From positions 2,108,001-2,172,000 of the forward strand of contig CBDCSR010000003.1 of NCBI GenBank assembly GCA_965221785.1: 64,000 bases of DNA, written 5' to 3'. Both the position numbers and the translations under genes were made by a program. How positions within the stretch are numbered: the first letter of the stretch is position 1; each line of letters begins with the position of its first letter. The notes beneath the pieces are model-generated. The model saw nothing but the letters and a program-made list of their open reading frames with translations. It did no database searches and was not told where the DNA came from. Of this stretch, positions 8,164 through 18,514 are shown piece by piece. The stretch is from BD2-11 sp965221785. Lineage in GTDB: Bacteria; Gemmatimonadota; Gemmatimonadetes; Longimicrobiales; Gaopeijiaceae.

Positions 8164-10191
8164 GTGACTATACGGTTTATAGTCGGACCACCAAATCCAT
8201 CGCAGTTGAGGCATCTGGCGGCCGGAAGCCTGGCGCTGGCCGGGTTCCTCGCCCCGAGCCTCGCATTCTCTCCCGCCAGCCTCGCCGCCCAGCAGGTCCG
8301 CGTCAACCTCCGCCCCACGGTCACCTGGACCGAGTGGGATGAGACCCTCGGCCTCGGGGACGCGCGGTCCCTGGGAATCTCCGCTGGACTGGGATTCGGG
8401 GAGTACGTGGACCTGGCGGGCTACTTCAGGAAGAGCGACGACCGTTCGACCCACCTCTCCGGTCTGCCGTTCGCGTCCGGCGTGCGCACGCCGCTGGCCG
8501 ATCAGCATCTGCAAATCGCCTCTTACGGAGCCGAAATGGCCATCGGGCTGGCCAGGGGCTCCTTCGTTCCTCTGGTCGTGGGCGGAGCGGGCATCCTCAG
8601 GCTCCGGCCGGAGTTCGGAGACGAGATCCAGCGCGTTCAGTTGAAGTACGGGGTCGGGTTCCGCACCCGGGTACTGGGCGCGTTCGACGGGGAAGTGGTG
8701 GTGGAGCGCAGCCGGTACTATCTGGACCCGTTGGACCTGGCCGTACCCGTATCGGTGGGAGATCCGGCGCTCCCCGAGGATCCCGGCGCGGGCACGCTGC
8801 GCCGAAATCTGTCGCTGCGCGTGGGCCTCGGTCTGGAGCTGGGCGGACGGGACGACTACGGGCGCTGGCAACGGGACGATGATCCGCGATACCGGCGTTC
8901 GCCCTCAAGCGCCGCATTGACGCTCGAGCCCTTCGGCGGCGAGCAGGCCTTCGACAAGAGTTTCGCCATCGAGGATCAGCGCGTGGCGGGCTTCCGCGCG
9001 GGGTTCGATGTCGGCCGTTCCCTCGGGCTGCGGGGCTTCTACTGGCGTGGCGTCGAGGACGGCTACGGTTCGTGGGAGGACGACGCCATCCGGGGGTACG
9101 GCGGAGAGGCGCTCTTCAACCTGGGCGACCTCGGCCCGTTCTCCCCCCACCTGCTTGCCGGCGCCGGCAGGATGGAATTCGGTCCGGACCTGGTCCGGGG
9201 CGGGGAGGCCATCCCCGCCGATCGCACGGCGCTGATCCTTGGTGGAGGCATTGAACTCGGACTGGGCCGGCATCTGCGGCTGACGGCGGCCGCGCGCGAC
9301 CACATCATGTCGGGGCCGGAGCTCGATGCCGCTGCCGTGGACTTCGAAGATGTCCGGGATCCACGGCACCTCGTCCACAACTGGCAGATGTCCGCCGGCC
9401 TGAAGATCCTCGTGGGAGGCGACCGCGGCCGCCGCCGTCCGGACTTCGGCCGGGGCGACCTGGCGGAGATGGAGGACCGCCTCGCGGACCGGGTGGACGC
9501 GCGCCTGGACGAGATGGAGAGGAGGATGGAGGAGACCGCTCGCGACGAAGCCGCCAACGCGGTCGAGGCGCGGCCACAGGAGATGCCTGTGACGCCGGTT
9601 GAGCCCGAGTTCGCGCCCGCGCCAACCGAACCCCGGCCCGAGCCCGCGCCGACCGCAGTGGCACCCGCCCCCGCGTTGACCGGCCCCGAGCCCACCCCCA
9701 TCGAGCCCGACCTCGATCTCCCGAAACAGGTCTACGATGGCAGCCGCCTCGATCCCTCGCTCGGCTTTCCGGCCCGCGAACTGCGCCCCTACACGGGCGT
9801 CCTGGGAGGACCCCACACTCAATGGATCTTTGGCGTAGCCGCGGACTGGGGTCCGAGCGATCACCTGACGGCGTTCAACGTCGTCCCGGAAGCGTCCCTC
9901 TCCCTGGGACAGGGGAAACCCAGCTGGCTGGTGGCCGCCAACCTGCAGTACCGGCCGCCCTGGCTCTACCAGCGCGACAGCTGGTGGATCAGTCCCGTCA
10001 CCTCGTTCGGTCTCGGGGTGCTGAATCAGGACGGCTCGGAGCTCGTGCTGAACGCCTCCTGGGGCGTCAACGTCCAGCTCTCACACGTGCGCGGCGTCTC
10101 GGGCGAGCCCCTCAACCTCTACATCGCCCACCAGGGCATCGATCTGTTCAGGAAGGAACGCCTGATCCTGGGGATGAGCGTGGAGAGATAG
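8164..10191 (+). CDS. two-part beta-rich outer-membrane-type protein with coiled-coil and Pro-rich linker
   Basis: A 675-residue exported protein. GTG 8164 is preferred over ATG 8146 because GAGGAGG lies 9 bases before it. A signal peptide (about residues 15-45, ending PASLAAQQ) precedes an N-terminal region of alternating beta-strand pattern (VNLRPTVTWTEWDETLGLG, ASYGAEMAIGLARG, GAGILRLRPEFG), about residues 45-425, that resembles an outer-membrane barrel. Next come a charged helical stretch (LAEMEDRLADRVDARLDEME, likely coiled coil), a linker rich in Pro, Glu and Ala (TPVEPEFAPAPTEPRPEPAP), and a second beta-rich domain starting near ELRPYTGVLGGPHTQWIFG. No named family is recognised. Envelope location is inferred. 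Confidence 0.72.
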   Translation: MTIRFIVGPPNPSQLRHLAAGSLALAGFLAPSLAFSPASLAAQQVRVNLRPTVTWTEWDETLGLGDARSLGISAGLGFGEYVDLAGYFRKSDDRSTHLSGLPFASGVRTPLADQHLQIASYGAEMAIGLARGSFVPLVVGGAGILRLRPEFGDEIQRVQLKYGVGFRTRVLGAFDGEVVVERSRYYLDPLDLAVPVSVGDPALPEDPGAGTLRRNLSLRVGLGLELGGRDDYGRWQRDDDPRYRRSPSSAALTLEPFGGEQAFDKSFAIEDQRVAGFRAGFDVGRSLGLRGFYWRGVEDGYGSWEDDAIRGYGGEALFNLGDLGPFSPHLLAGAGRMEFGPDLVRGGEAIPADRTALILGGGIELGLGRHLRLTAAARDHIMSGPELDAAAVDFEDVRDPRHLVHNWQMSAGLKILVGGDRGRRRPDFGRGDLAEMEDRLADRVDARLDEMERRMEETARDEAANAVEARPQEMPVTPVEPEFAPAPTEPRPEPAPTAVAPAPALTGPEPTPIEPDLDLPKQVYDGSRLDPSLGFPARELRPYTGVLGGPHTQWIFGVAADWGPSDHLTAFNVVPEASLSLGQGKPSWLVAANLQYRPPWLYQRDSWWISPVTSFGLGVLNQDGSELVLNASWGVNVQLSHVRGVSGEPLNLYIAHQGIDLFRKERLILGMSVER

Positions 10192-10215
10192 ATCGCCGCC
10201 GCTCGCGGGCTTCAG

Positions 10216-10740
10216 CTACCGGTTCCGGTTCCCGAGTGCCTCGACGTCCAGGGTTTCCATCTCCCCATAGACGCCCTCGAGGCGGGCGAGAAGTCCGGCG
10301 TCAAGGCCCTGGGGATAACGGCTCAGCAGCCGCAGGCGTTCGTGGATGGCGGCGACGGCGGCGACGTCCTGTATGACCAGGGGAAGCGGGTCGGGTGGAT
10401 CGGGGGGTCCCCATGCGAAGAGGAATGCCCAGACGCTGTAGTCGAAGCCGCCCGCGTTCATGAATTGAGCGGTGTGGATCCCGGTCAGGGGGATCCGCGC
10501 CAGCCTCCCCGCCATTGAGTACTGCGGCGTCCGATCCACTAGGACGATCAGCGCGTCTTCGTCCAGAGCCAGGATCTCGGCCCGAAGGGTGTCGCTTCCC
10601 ATGTCGAGCACCGCCGCAATGCCGGCCGGTCGGGTGGCGGGCGCAAACTTGTTGACGTCGGGCCCATAGTAGGGGACGCAAGCCGACATCAGCGCGGACA
10701 TGAGGCCGGCGAAGGCGAGTTGGCTGGTTGGACGCAACAT
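10216..10740 (-). CDS. hypothetical lipoprotein (174 aa)
   Basis: The start ATG 10740 follows GGGAGGTGACG. An in-frame ATG at 10761, overlapping the upstream stop as ATGA, is the alternative. The N-terminus is a lipoprotein signal (LAFAGLMSALMSAC, Cys about 21). The mature part starts VPYYGPDVNKFAPATRPAGI and contains MGSDTLRAEILALDEDALIV and VDRTPQYSMAGRLARIPLTG. This resembles the many envelope lipoproteins with an Sm-like or small beta domain that read 'dalivl...i'. No function is known. It forms a two-gene unit with the lipoprotein immediately upstream. Confidence 0.7.
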   Translation of the reverse strand: MLRPTSQLAFAGLMSALMSACVPYYGPDVNKFAPATRPAGIAAVLDMGSDTLRAEILALDEDALIVLVDRTPQYSMAGRLARIPLTGIHTAQFMNAGGFDYSVWAFLFAWGPPDPPDPLPLVIQDVAAVAAIHERLRLLSRYPQGLDAGLLARLEGVYGEMETLDVEALGNRNR

Positions 10741-10757
10741 CGTCACCTCCCGGGTTG

Positions 10758-11120
10758 TCATCTCGAAGACAGGGCGGCGGCAATCACCACCGCAACGCCA
10801 ATCAGGGAGGACAGGGAGCCGTACTGGAACGTTCGATCCGGATCGATCTCGGTATCGAAGCTCTCGATGGCGATTACGCTGTCGCGCGCCACCCCGGAGA
10901 CGGCGCCGACCGGGCTGAGGCGAATGTCATAGCGATCTCCCTCGCCGGTCACCTGCTCCTGTTCGATCGTGACTCCATCCGGGAACAGGACCGTGGACCC
11001 GTCTGCCAGGTGGGCCTTCACGGATGACCGGATCACACGCGGGGCATCGTCCAGTTCGAGCGGCTCATGCCTGAGGGCCGTGACGCTCATGCACGAGACA
11101 CCTGCTCCCATCAGCAGCAC
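10758..11120 (-). CDS. hypothetical lipoprotein with C-terminal membrane helix (120 aa)
   Basis: The frame starts at GTG 11120, but the true start is probably further upstream. The in-frame codons before it read WSDPRRPVAAVSVV and, joined to LLMGAGVSC, make a normal lipoprotein leader, whereas from 11120 the leader is too short. No ATG, GTG or TTG is visible in that extension. The mature part includes VIRSSVKAHLADGSTVLFPD and ends with a hydrophobic segment (LIGVAVVIAAALSS). It sits immediately upstream of the 174-aa lipoprotein, and the two are likely cotranscribed. Function unknown. Confidence 0.65.
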   Translation of the reverse strand: MLLMGAGVSCMSVTALRHEPLELDDAPRVIRSSVKAHLADGSTVLFPDGVTIEQEQVTGEGDRYDIRLSPVGAVSGVARDSVIAIESFDTEIDPDRTFQYGSLSSLIGVAVVIAAALSSR

Positions 11121-11535
11121 GACGCTGACGGCGGCGACCGGTCGACGCGGGTCGCTCCAGGCAGAGCGTTCAACGGTGTTCCCGCGCAGCGTCCCACCGG
11201 ACGGGGCGGCTTTTCCCGGCTTGAGTCCACACCTGGAGGACGCCCTCGGCCGACCCCTTGACCCGATCTTCTGTCTTCTACGCCGATGATGACCGTGTAC
11301 CGCTCGAGGTCACCGGACCGGAAGTCTTCGGGGGAATCGGCGTCGACCCAGCCGGTCCCGGGTGACGCGAAGCACCGCAGCTTCCAACCTGGGTTCGAAT
11401 TACAGCTTGCCCTGCGGAGGGGCCGGAAGGCAACGGAGGGGGTGGGATTCGCAACCGAGGCGCCGCGCCGCGGCGCCGAAGGCTCAACCCTGGGTTCGAA
11501 TCACAGCCTCTCAGGGGCCGGGCTTTGCCTGGCAA
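11121..11535. other. gene-free region with duplicated tRNA flank
   Basis: No protein-like ORF is convincing here on either strand. The right part is a tandem duplication of the tRNA-Ser 3' flank (see the repeat entry). The left part (11121-11285) probably contains the 5' end and promoter of the 120-aa lipoprotein gene. Confidence 0.6.
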
Positions 11536-11553
11536 CGGAGGGGGTGGGATTCG
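11386..11553. repeat. two-copy tandem duplication including the tRNA-Ser 3' end
   Basis: Copy A (11386-11451) and copy B (11486-11553) are offset by about 101 bases. Both run from AACCTGGGTTCGAAT or AACCCTGGGTTCGAAT, through a diverged GGGGCCGG middle, to GGCAACGGAGGGGGTGGGA followed by TTCG. The end of each copy is the last 17 bases of the tRNA-Ser gene (acceptor and T-arm), so copy A carries a fossil tRNA 3' end without the rest of the tRNA. The start of each copy resembles a T-arm on the plus strand. Duplicated tRNA 3' ends are what integrating elements leave behind, but no integrase is visible. Confidence 0.75.
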
Positions 11554-11618
11554 AACCCACGTGGGAAAAACCCGCCGGTTTTCAAGACCGGTGCAATTAG
11601 CCGCTCTGCCACCCCTCC
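11536..11618 (-). tRNA. tRNA-Ser (anticodon UGA)
   Basis: The minus strand folds as a class II tRNA: acceptor GGAGGGG pairs with CCCCTCC, the anticodon stem CCGGT/ACCGG encloses loop CTTGAAA (anticodon TGA), a long variable arm (GGGTTTTTCCC) follows, and the T-arm is GTGGG-TTCGAAT-CCCAC. The discriminator is G, normal for serine tRNAs. CCA is not encoded and must be added. It reads UCN serine codons, mainly UCA. Confidence 0.97.
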
Positions 11619-11626
11619 ATCTCCGC

Positions 11627-11655
11627 AAGATAGAAACCCGCGCGACCTGCTTCAA
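11627..11655 (-). promoter_or_regulatory. promoter of tRNA-Ser
   Basis: On the minus strand, TTGAAG (11655-11650) and TATCTT (11632-11627) are 17 bases apart, close to sigma-70 consensus. The -10 element ends 8 bases before the tRNA 5' end, which is the expected position for a tRNA promoter. Confidence 0.7.
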
Positions 11656-11885
11656 CGCCGGATGACGCCCACGTGTCCTTACGAAGTGACAAACGTGGGC
11701 GAGGCGGGGCGTGTGCGCGGGCGGAGTGACGTGGGGCGCCAGCTGGAACGAGTGCCGACGGAGTGGGAAGACGCGCACGCCTCGCCGCCTTGCCGCGTCC
11801 TCACCCGAACCTTCGATTCAAAGTGTCGTCCGAGCATCCCCAACCTATGCAGAACATCTCCGAAACCCGGCGGGAGGGCCGAGTC

Positions 11886-12920
11886 ATGAAATTCCTGTGC
11901 AGTGCGATGGTAGCGGTGTCCCTGATGCTGCTGGCGGCCCCCGTCAGCGGGTTCGCGCAAGAGAACGACCCGACCCTGGAGGAGTGGGTGGTGCCCTGGG
12001 AGCAGAGCCGGCCCCGTGATCCGTACGTGGCCCCTGATGGCCGTGTCTGGTTCGCCGGCCAGCGTTCCCACTACGCCGCGGTACTCGATCCCGAGACCGG
12101 CGAAATGGAGAAGTTCGACCTGCCCGACGGCGCCGGCCCGCACACCGTGGTGGTGGCCGACGACGGCATGGTCTGGTATACCGGCAACCGGGTGGGCAAC
12201 CTGGGCCGCCTCGACCCGGCGACGGGCGACATCGAGATCTTCCCCATGCCCGACGAGCGTGCCCGCGACCCGCACACCTTCGCCTTCGACGCCGCCGGCG
12301 ACCTCTGGTTCACCGTTCAGGGCGGCAACTTCGTGGGCAAGTTCTGGAAGGAGAGCGGGGAGGTGCGGCTGGTCGAGATGCCGAGCAACCCCGGCGCGCG
12401 CGGCGGATCGACCCGGCCCTACGGGCTCAAAATGGACTCGCAGGACCGGCCCTGGGCGACGCTCTTCGGCACCAACATGCTGGTCATGGTCGACCCCGAT
12501 AGCTTCGAGCCCACCTACTTCGAGCTTCCGGAAGGGGCGCGCCCCCGGCGGATGGTGATCGACTCCAACGACATCGCGTGGTACGTGGATTACGCGCGCG
12601 GCTTCCTGGGCCGGGTCGACCCGGCTACCGGCGAGGTCACCGAGTGGGCCAACCCGAGTGGGGGCGATGCGCGCCCCTACGGCGTGGCCATCGACGACGA
12701 CGACCGCGTCTGGTTCGTCGAAACCGGGGTCCAGCCCAACATGTTCGTGGGCTTCGACACCCGCACCGAGGAGTACATCAGCTCGGTGGCGGTCGAGAGC
12801 GGGGGCGGGACCATCCGCCACATGTACTACGACCCGAACACCAACGTGGTCTGGTTCGGGGCGGATACGAACACCATCGGCCGGGCGGTGCTGCCGCCTT
12901 CGCGGCCGGTCAGCTTCTAG
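11886..12920 (+). CDS. secreted virginiamycin B lyase-type (Vgb) beta-propeller protein
   Basis: A 344-residue protein starting at ATG 11886 after GGGAGGG. A signal peptide (MKFLCSAMVAVSLMLLAAPVSGFAQ) precedes a seven-bladed propeller of the Vgb_lyase/streptogramin-lyase type. Blade repeats include PYVAPDGRVWFAGQRSHYAA, GPHTVVVADDGMVWYTG, GNLGRLDPATGDIEIF, HTFAFDAAGDLWFTVQ, GLKMDSQDRPWATLFGTNML and GVAIDDDDRVWFVETG. True Vgb opens streptogramin B antibiotics with catalytic His residues. Exported homologues like this one are common in environmental bacteria and their substrates are unknown, so resistance should not be assumed. The gene stands alone after the tRNA. Confidence 0.85.
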   Translation: MKFLCSAMVAVSLMLLAAPVSGFAQENDPTLEEWVVPWEQSRPRDPYVAPDGRVWFAGQRSHYAAVLDPETGEMEKFDLPDGAGPHTVVVADDGMVWYTGNRVGNLGRLDPATGDIEIFPMPDERARDPHTFAFDAAGDLWFTVQGGNFVGKFWKESGEVRLVEMPSNPGARGGSTRPYGLKMDSQDRPWATLFGTNMLVMVDPDSFEPTYFELPEGARPRRMVIDSNDIAWYVDYARGFLGRVDPATGEVTEWANPSGGDARPYGVAIDDDDRVWFVETGVQPNMFVGFDTRTEEYISSVAVESGGGTIRHMYYDPNTNVVWFGADTNTIGRAVLPPSRPVSF

Positions 12921-12981
12921 GCGTCCGCGGGCTGCGGACGGATCGGCCGGGCCGAAAGCGGGATCGGCCCGGCCGGTCGCG

Positions 12982-13002
12982 TTTTACGTATTTTGCGTAA
13001 AA
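12982..13002. promoter_or_regulatory. AT-rich palindrome upstream of the CxxCH protein (possible operator)
   Basis: TTTTACG (12982-12988) and CGTAAAA (12996-13002) form a perfect 7-bp inverted repeat around a 7-base centre, with further GCGTA/TGCG half-site-like repeats just downstream to about 13015. The AT richness is striking against the local GC background. The last A of the repeat is the first base of the ATG of the next gene, so a bound protein would block that start. Operator function is inferred. Confidence 0.5.
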
Positions 13003-13604
13003 TGCGTATTCTGCGAATTCCCAACCGGTGGCTCCTCGCCGCCTTGATCGCAGGGGTGACCGTGTCCGGCGCGGGCGGTTCTCCCGCAGCCGACTCCCGC
13101 GCCCCGATCCCCCACGCGGACGGCCCGCCCCTCGCGCGCACCGGCGGGTTCGGCGAACTCACCTGCATCGAGTGCCACCTGGACCTCGAGCTGAACGCGT
13201 TGGGCGGGGCGCTCCTGATCGACGGCATCCCCGCCTCCTTCACGCCCGGCGCGCTCTACGTGGTCACCGTAATCGTGGAGGGAGAGGGGATGGGCAGTGC
13301 CGGCTTCCAGGCATCCGCGCGCTTCCAAGAGGGCGAGCGGACGGGCGCGCCCGCAGGGCGGCTGGCTCCCCTGGACGGGCGCACCGTCGTCCGCAGCGAG
13401 GACGGAGTCGACTACATCAACCACACGGTCGCGGGGAGCAGACTCGGTCCCGGAGACGTCGCCAGCTGGAGCTTCGAGTGGGTGGCGCCCGGGGAACCGT
13501 CGCCGGTGGTCTTCCACGTGACCGGCAACTCCGCCAACGGCGACAACTCGCCGCTCGGCGACCTCATCTACACGGCGGAAGTGGTGGTGCCGCCAGGCGG
13601 CTGA
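13002..13604 (+). CDS. secreted CxxCH-containing choice-of-anchor/reelin-like domain protein
   Basis: A 200-residue protein. A signal peptide (MRILRIPNRWLLAALIAGVT) is followed by GGFGELTCIECHLDLELN, with a CxxCH motif that could bind one c-type haem, and then a beta-sandwich (ASFTPGALYVVTVIVEGEGM, SAGFQASARF, WVAPGEPSPVVFHVTGNSAN). CxxCH followed by 'y.pGxxYtvtV...GFqlta' fits the choice-of-anchor V / reelin-like domain seen in secreted proteins of Bacteroidota and relatives. No usual sorting domain is visible at the C-terminus. No ribosome site is seen; the palindrome abuts the ATG. An electron-transfer or haem-linked surface role is possible but unproven. Confidence 0.75.
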   Translation: MRILRIPNRWLLAALIAGVTVSGAGGSPAADSRAPIPHADGPPLARTGGFGELTCIECHLDLELNALGGALLIDGIPASFTPGALYVVTVIVEGEGMGSAGFQASARFQEGERTGAPAGRLAPLDGRTVVRSEDGVDYINHTVAGSRLGPGDVASWSFEWVAPGEPSPVVFHVTGNSANGDNSPLGDLIYTAEVVVPPGG

Positions 13605-13664
13605 CCGGACGCTCTCCCGACGCTTCTGCCGGGCGCTCCGACGTGGGCAGTTCCCCGCCGCCCC

Positions 13665-15164
13665 TCAGCGCGCGAGCGCCAGAAGGGAATTGTCCAGCTG
13701 GCGTTCGATGTCCACCAGCGGCGCGGTGTAGTGCCCCGAAAAACAGGCGTCGCAGAAGGGACCGAACTCCTCCACGGCCTTCGTCATCCCCTCCAGCGAA
13801 ATGTAGCCGAGCGAATCCAGCCCGAGCTCCTCGCGGATCTCCTCCACGGTGTTCCCCGAGCCCATCAGCTCTTCCTTGCTGGGCATGTCGATGCCGTAGA
13901 AGCAGGGGTTGCGCACCGGGGGGCTGGCGATGCGCAGATGCACTTCCGCCGCTCCCGCGCCCCGCACAAAGCGCACCAGGCTGCGGCTCGTGGTGCCGCG
14001 CACGATGGAGTCGTCCACGAGCACGATGCGGCGTCCTTCAAGCACTTCGCGCACCGGGTTGTACTTGATGCGCGCGCCGAAATCGCGATCCGCCTGCGAG
14101 GGGCGGATGAAGGTGCGGCCTACGTAGTGGTTGCGCAGGAGCCCCAGTTCGAAGGGGATGCCGGTTTCCTCGGAGTACCCCAGCGCCGCCGAGTTCGCGC
14201 TGTCCGGGACGGCCACCACCGCGTCGCCTTCGACGGGATGCTCGCGTGCCAGCTGGCGCCCGAAGGCCCGCCGGGAGCGGTCCACGCTGGCTCCCCAGAT
14301 GCGCGAGTCGGGGCGGGCGAAGTAGACCAGCTCGAAGATGCAGGGAGAGGGACGGGGAGCGGCGCGCAGGCTGCGCAGCTTCTCGACCTTGCCTCCCCGA
14401 ATGCGCAGCAGTTCGCCCGGTTCGACATCGCGCACGTACTCGGCATTGACGATGTCGAAGGCGCACGACTCGGAGGCCAGGATGTGACCGCCGTCCTTGC
14501 GTCCGAGCAGGAGCGGGCGGAAGCCGCGCGGATCGCGCACGGCGTAGAGGGCATCTCCCACCGCGATCACGAGCGAGAAGGCGCCCTCCAGATGAGCCAG
14601 GGCGTCGTCCACCTGCTGCGCCACGTCGCGGTGCCGCGAGCGCGCCATCAGGTGCACGATGACCTCGGAGTCGCTCGAGGTCTGGAAGAGGGCGCCCTCG
14701 TGCACCAGCCGGTCCTTCATGTCGAGGGCGTTGGTGAGGTTGCCGTTATGCGCGATGGCGAGCGGGCCGTTCGCGTAGCGCGCCACGATGGGCTGGGCGT
14801 TCTCCTGCAGGCTGCCGCCGGCCGTCGAGTAGCGCACGTGGCCGACCGAGGTCCCGCCCGGCAGCGCGCTCAGCTTTTTTGCGTCGAAGACATCGGAGAC
14901 GAGCCCGAGGCCCTTGGTCACGCTCGCGCGCCCCGCGCGGTCGATCGAGTAGATGCCGGCGGATTCCTGTCCCCGGTGCTGGAGCGCGTAGAGCCCGAGA
15001 AAGACGAGCTCGGCGGCGTTTTCGATGCCGCTGACGGCGAAGATGCCGCACTCCTCGCGCGGGCGGTCGTCCAGCAGCGAGCCGGGGATGTCCGCCGGGC
15101 GAAGAGGGTGGGACCGCGGCTCGGCCTTGCCGGCCAGTGGCAGCGTGTGCTGTACGTCCTTCAT
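13665..15164 (-). CDS. purF: amidophosphoribosyltransferase
   Basis: First committed step of purine synthesis: PRPP plus glutamine gives 5-phosphoribosylamine. The 499-residue protein starts at ATG 15164 behind GGAGG. The glutaminase nucleophile is Cys 39 (EECGIFAV), after a propeptide that is normally removed. The phosphoribosyltransferase motif is RRIVLVDDSIVRGTTSRSLV. Cysteines in PSPCIFELVYFARPDS, NPCFYGIDMP and FCDACFSGHY match the four that hold the 4Fe-4S cluster in the Bacillus-type enzyme, so an oxygen-sensitive cluster is expected. It is the last gene of the purine operon, 85 bases after purL. Confidence 0.98.
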   Translation of the reverse strand: MKDVQHTLPLAGKAEPRSHPLRPADIPGSLLDDRPREECGIFAVSGIENAAELVFLGLYALQHRGQESAGIYSIDRAGRASVTKGLGLVSDVFDAKKLSALPGGTSVGHVRYSTAGGSLQENAQPIVARYANGPLAIAHNGNLTNALDMKDRLVHEGALFQTSSDSEVIVHLMARSRHRDVAQQVDDALAHLEGAFSLVIAVGDALYAVRDPRGFRPLLLGRKDGGHILASESCAFDIVNAEYVRDVEPGELLRIRGGKVEKLRSLRAAPRPSPCIFELVYFARPDSRIWGASVDRSRRAFGRQLAREHPVEGDAVVAVPDSANSAALGYSEETGIPFELGLLRNHYVGRTFIRPSQADRDFGARIKYNPVREVLEGRRIVLVDDSIVRGTTSRSLVRFVRGAGAAEVHLRIASPPVRNPCFYGIDMPSKEELMGSGNTVEEIREELGLDSLGYISLEGMTKAVEEFGPFCDACFSGHYTAPLVDIERQLDNSLLALAR

Positions 15165-15249
15165 GTGCCGCCTCCGGGCGCCCGCAACTCGTGGATGCAT
15201 CGCCGCTCGCGTGCCGGGCGTGGTTCGTCCACGGGCTGCTGTCCCCTTG

Positions 15250-17534
<2,285 letters not shown>

Positions 17535-17538
<4 letters not shown>

Positions 17539-18239
17539 GCCACCCTCTCGCGCGCGAAATGGGCGACCAGGGACTCGAACATGCCCAGTCCGTCGGTCGA
17601 GCCCAGCACACCTTCCGCGGCCCGCTCGGGGTGGGGCATGAGCCCGAGCACGTTCCCGGAGGCGTTCACGATTCCGGCGATGTCGTTGGCGGAGCCGTTG
17701 GGGTTGCCACCTTCGCCGCGTGCTCCTTCGCGCGTGGTGTAGCGGAAAACGACGCGCCGCTCCGCCTCGAGGCGCTCGAGGGTGGCCGGGTCGGCGATGT
17801 AGTTGCCCTCGGCGTGAGCGATCGGAATGCGGAGGATCTGGCCGGGCCGGTACGCGCTCGTGAAGGCGCCGTCCGTGGTCTCGACGCGGACGTGCACGTC
17901 GTGGCTCCGGAACTTGAGCGACTCGTTGCGTCTGAGGGCACCCGGGAGCAGCCCGGCCTCGCACAGGATCTGGAAGCCGTTGCAGATGCCGAGCACGATC
18001 CCGCCGCGCCCGGCATAGCGCTTCACCGCCTCCACGATGGGGCTGAAGCGCGCGATGGCGCCCGCGCGCAGGTAGTCGCCGTAGGAGAAGCCGCCCGGAA
18101 GCACCACCAGGTCGGGGTCGCCCAGCTCGTGCTCCCGGTGCCAGATGAAGCGCGTGTCGACGCCCATGACCTTGCGCAGCACCTGCAGGCAGTCGTAGTC
18201 GCAGTTGGACCCGGGGAAGGTCACCACCACCGCTCTCAC
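17535..18239 (-). CDS. purQ: phosphoribosylformylglycinamidine synthase, glutaminase subunit
   Basis: A 234-residue class I glutaminase that supplies ammonia to PurL. The nucleophile is Cys 86 in LGICNGFQIL and the His-Glu pair is in LMPHPERAAE. The N-terminus VVTFPGSNCDYDCL is the usual PurQ start. The start is GTG 18239, overlapping the purS stop (GTGA), and the stop overlaps the purL ATG, so translation is likely coupled along purS-purQ-purL. Confidence 0.98.
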
Positions 18240-18514
18240 GTCGCCGCCTCCGGCTGTGCGGCGTCGCGTCCGACTTCGATGGCGAAGTCCTCGGTCACGG
18301 GGTTCGCGAGCAGCTTGTCGCACATCCGGGTGGCCCGGGCGGCGGCTTCGTCCGGCGAGTCCGCTTCGAGCTCGATCACGAGCAACTTGCCGGCGCGGAC
18401 CTCCCCGACGCCGGCGAAGCCCAGGGAGTCCAGGGCGTGCTGGATGGCCTTCCCCTGCGGGTCCAGCAGTCCGCGGCGGGGGGTCACGCGGATCTCGATG
18501 GCGTACACGCTCAA
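18236..18514 (-). CDS. purS: phosphoribosylformylglycinamidine synthase, PurS subunit
   Basis: A 92-residue PurS, the small structural subunit bridging PurL and PurQ. Family features are VYAIEIRVTPRRGLLDPQGK, IQHALDSLGFAGVGEVRAGK and the C-terminal CDKLLANPVTEDFAIEV. The start is read as TTG 18514, overlapping the pssA stop (TTGA), with GGAGG 7 bases upstream; GTG 18508 is an alternative that loses two residues. Confidence 0.96.
   Translation of the reverse strand: MSVYAIEIRVTPRRGLLDPQGKAIQHALDSLGFAGVGEVRAGKLLVIELEADSPDEAAARATRMCDKLLANPVTEDFAIEVGRDAAQPEAAT

Noticed and set aside
11278..11778. Minus-strand ORF across tRNA-Ser
   Set aside because: It runs through the tRNA gene and the duplicated flank, with Pro/Arg-rich composition and no motif.
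11886..12920. Streptogramin-resistance gene
   Set aside because: The propeller fold matches Vgb, but exported homologues are common in environmental bacteria and nothing in the context points to resistance.
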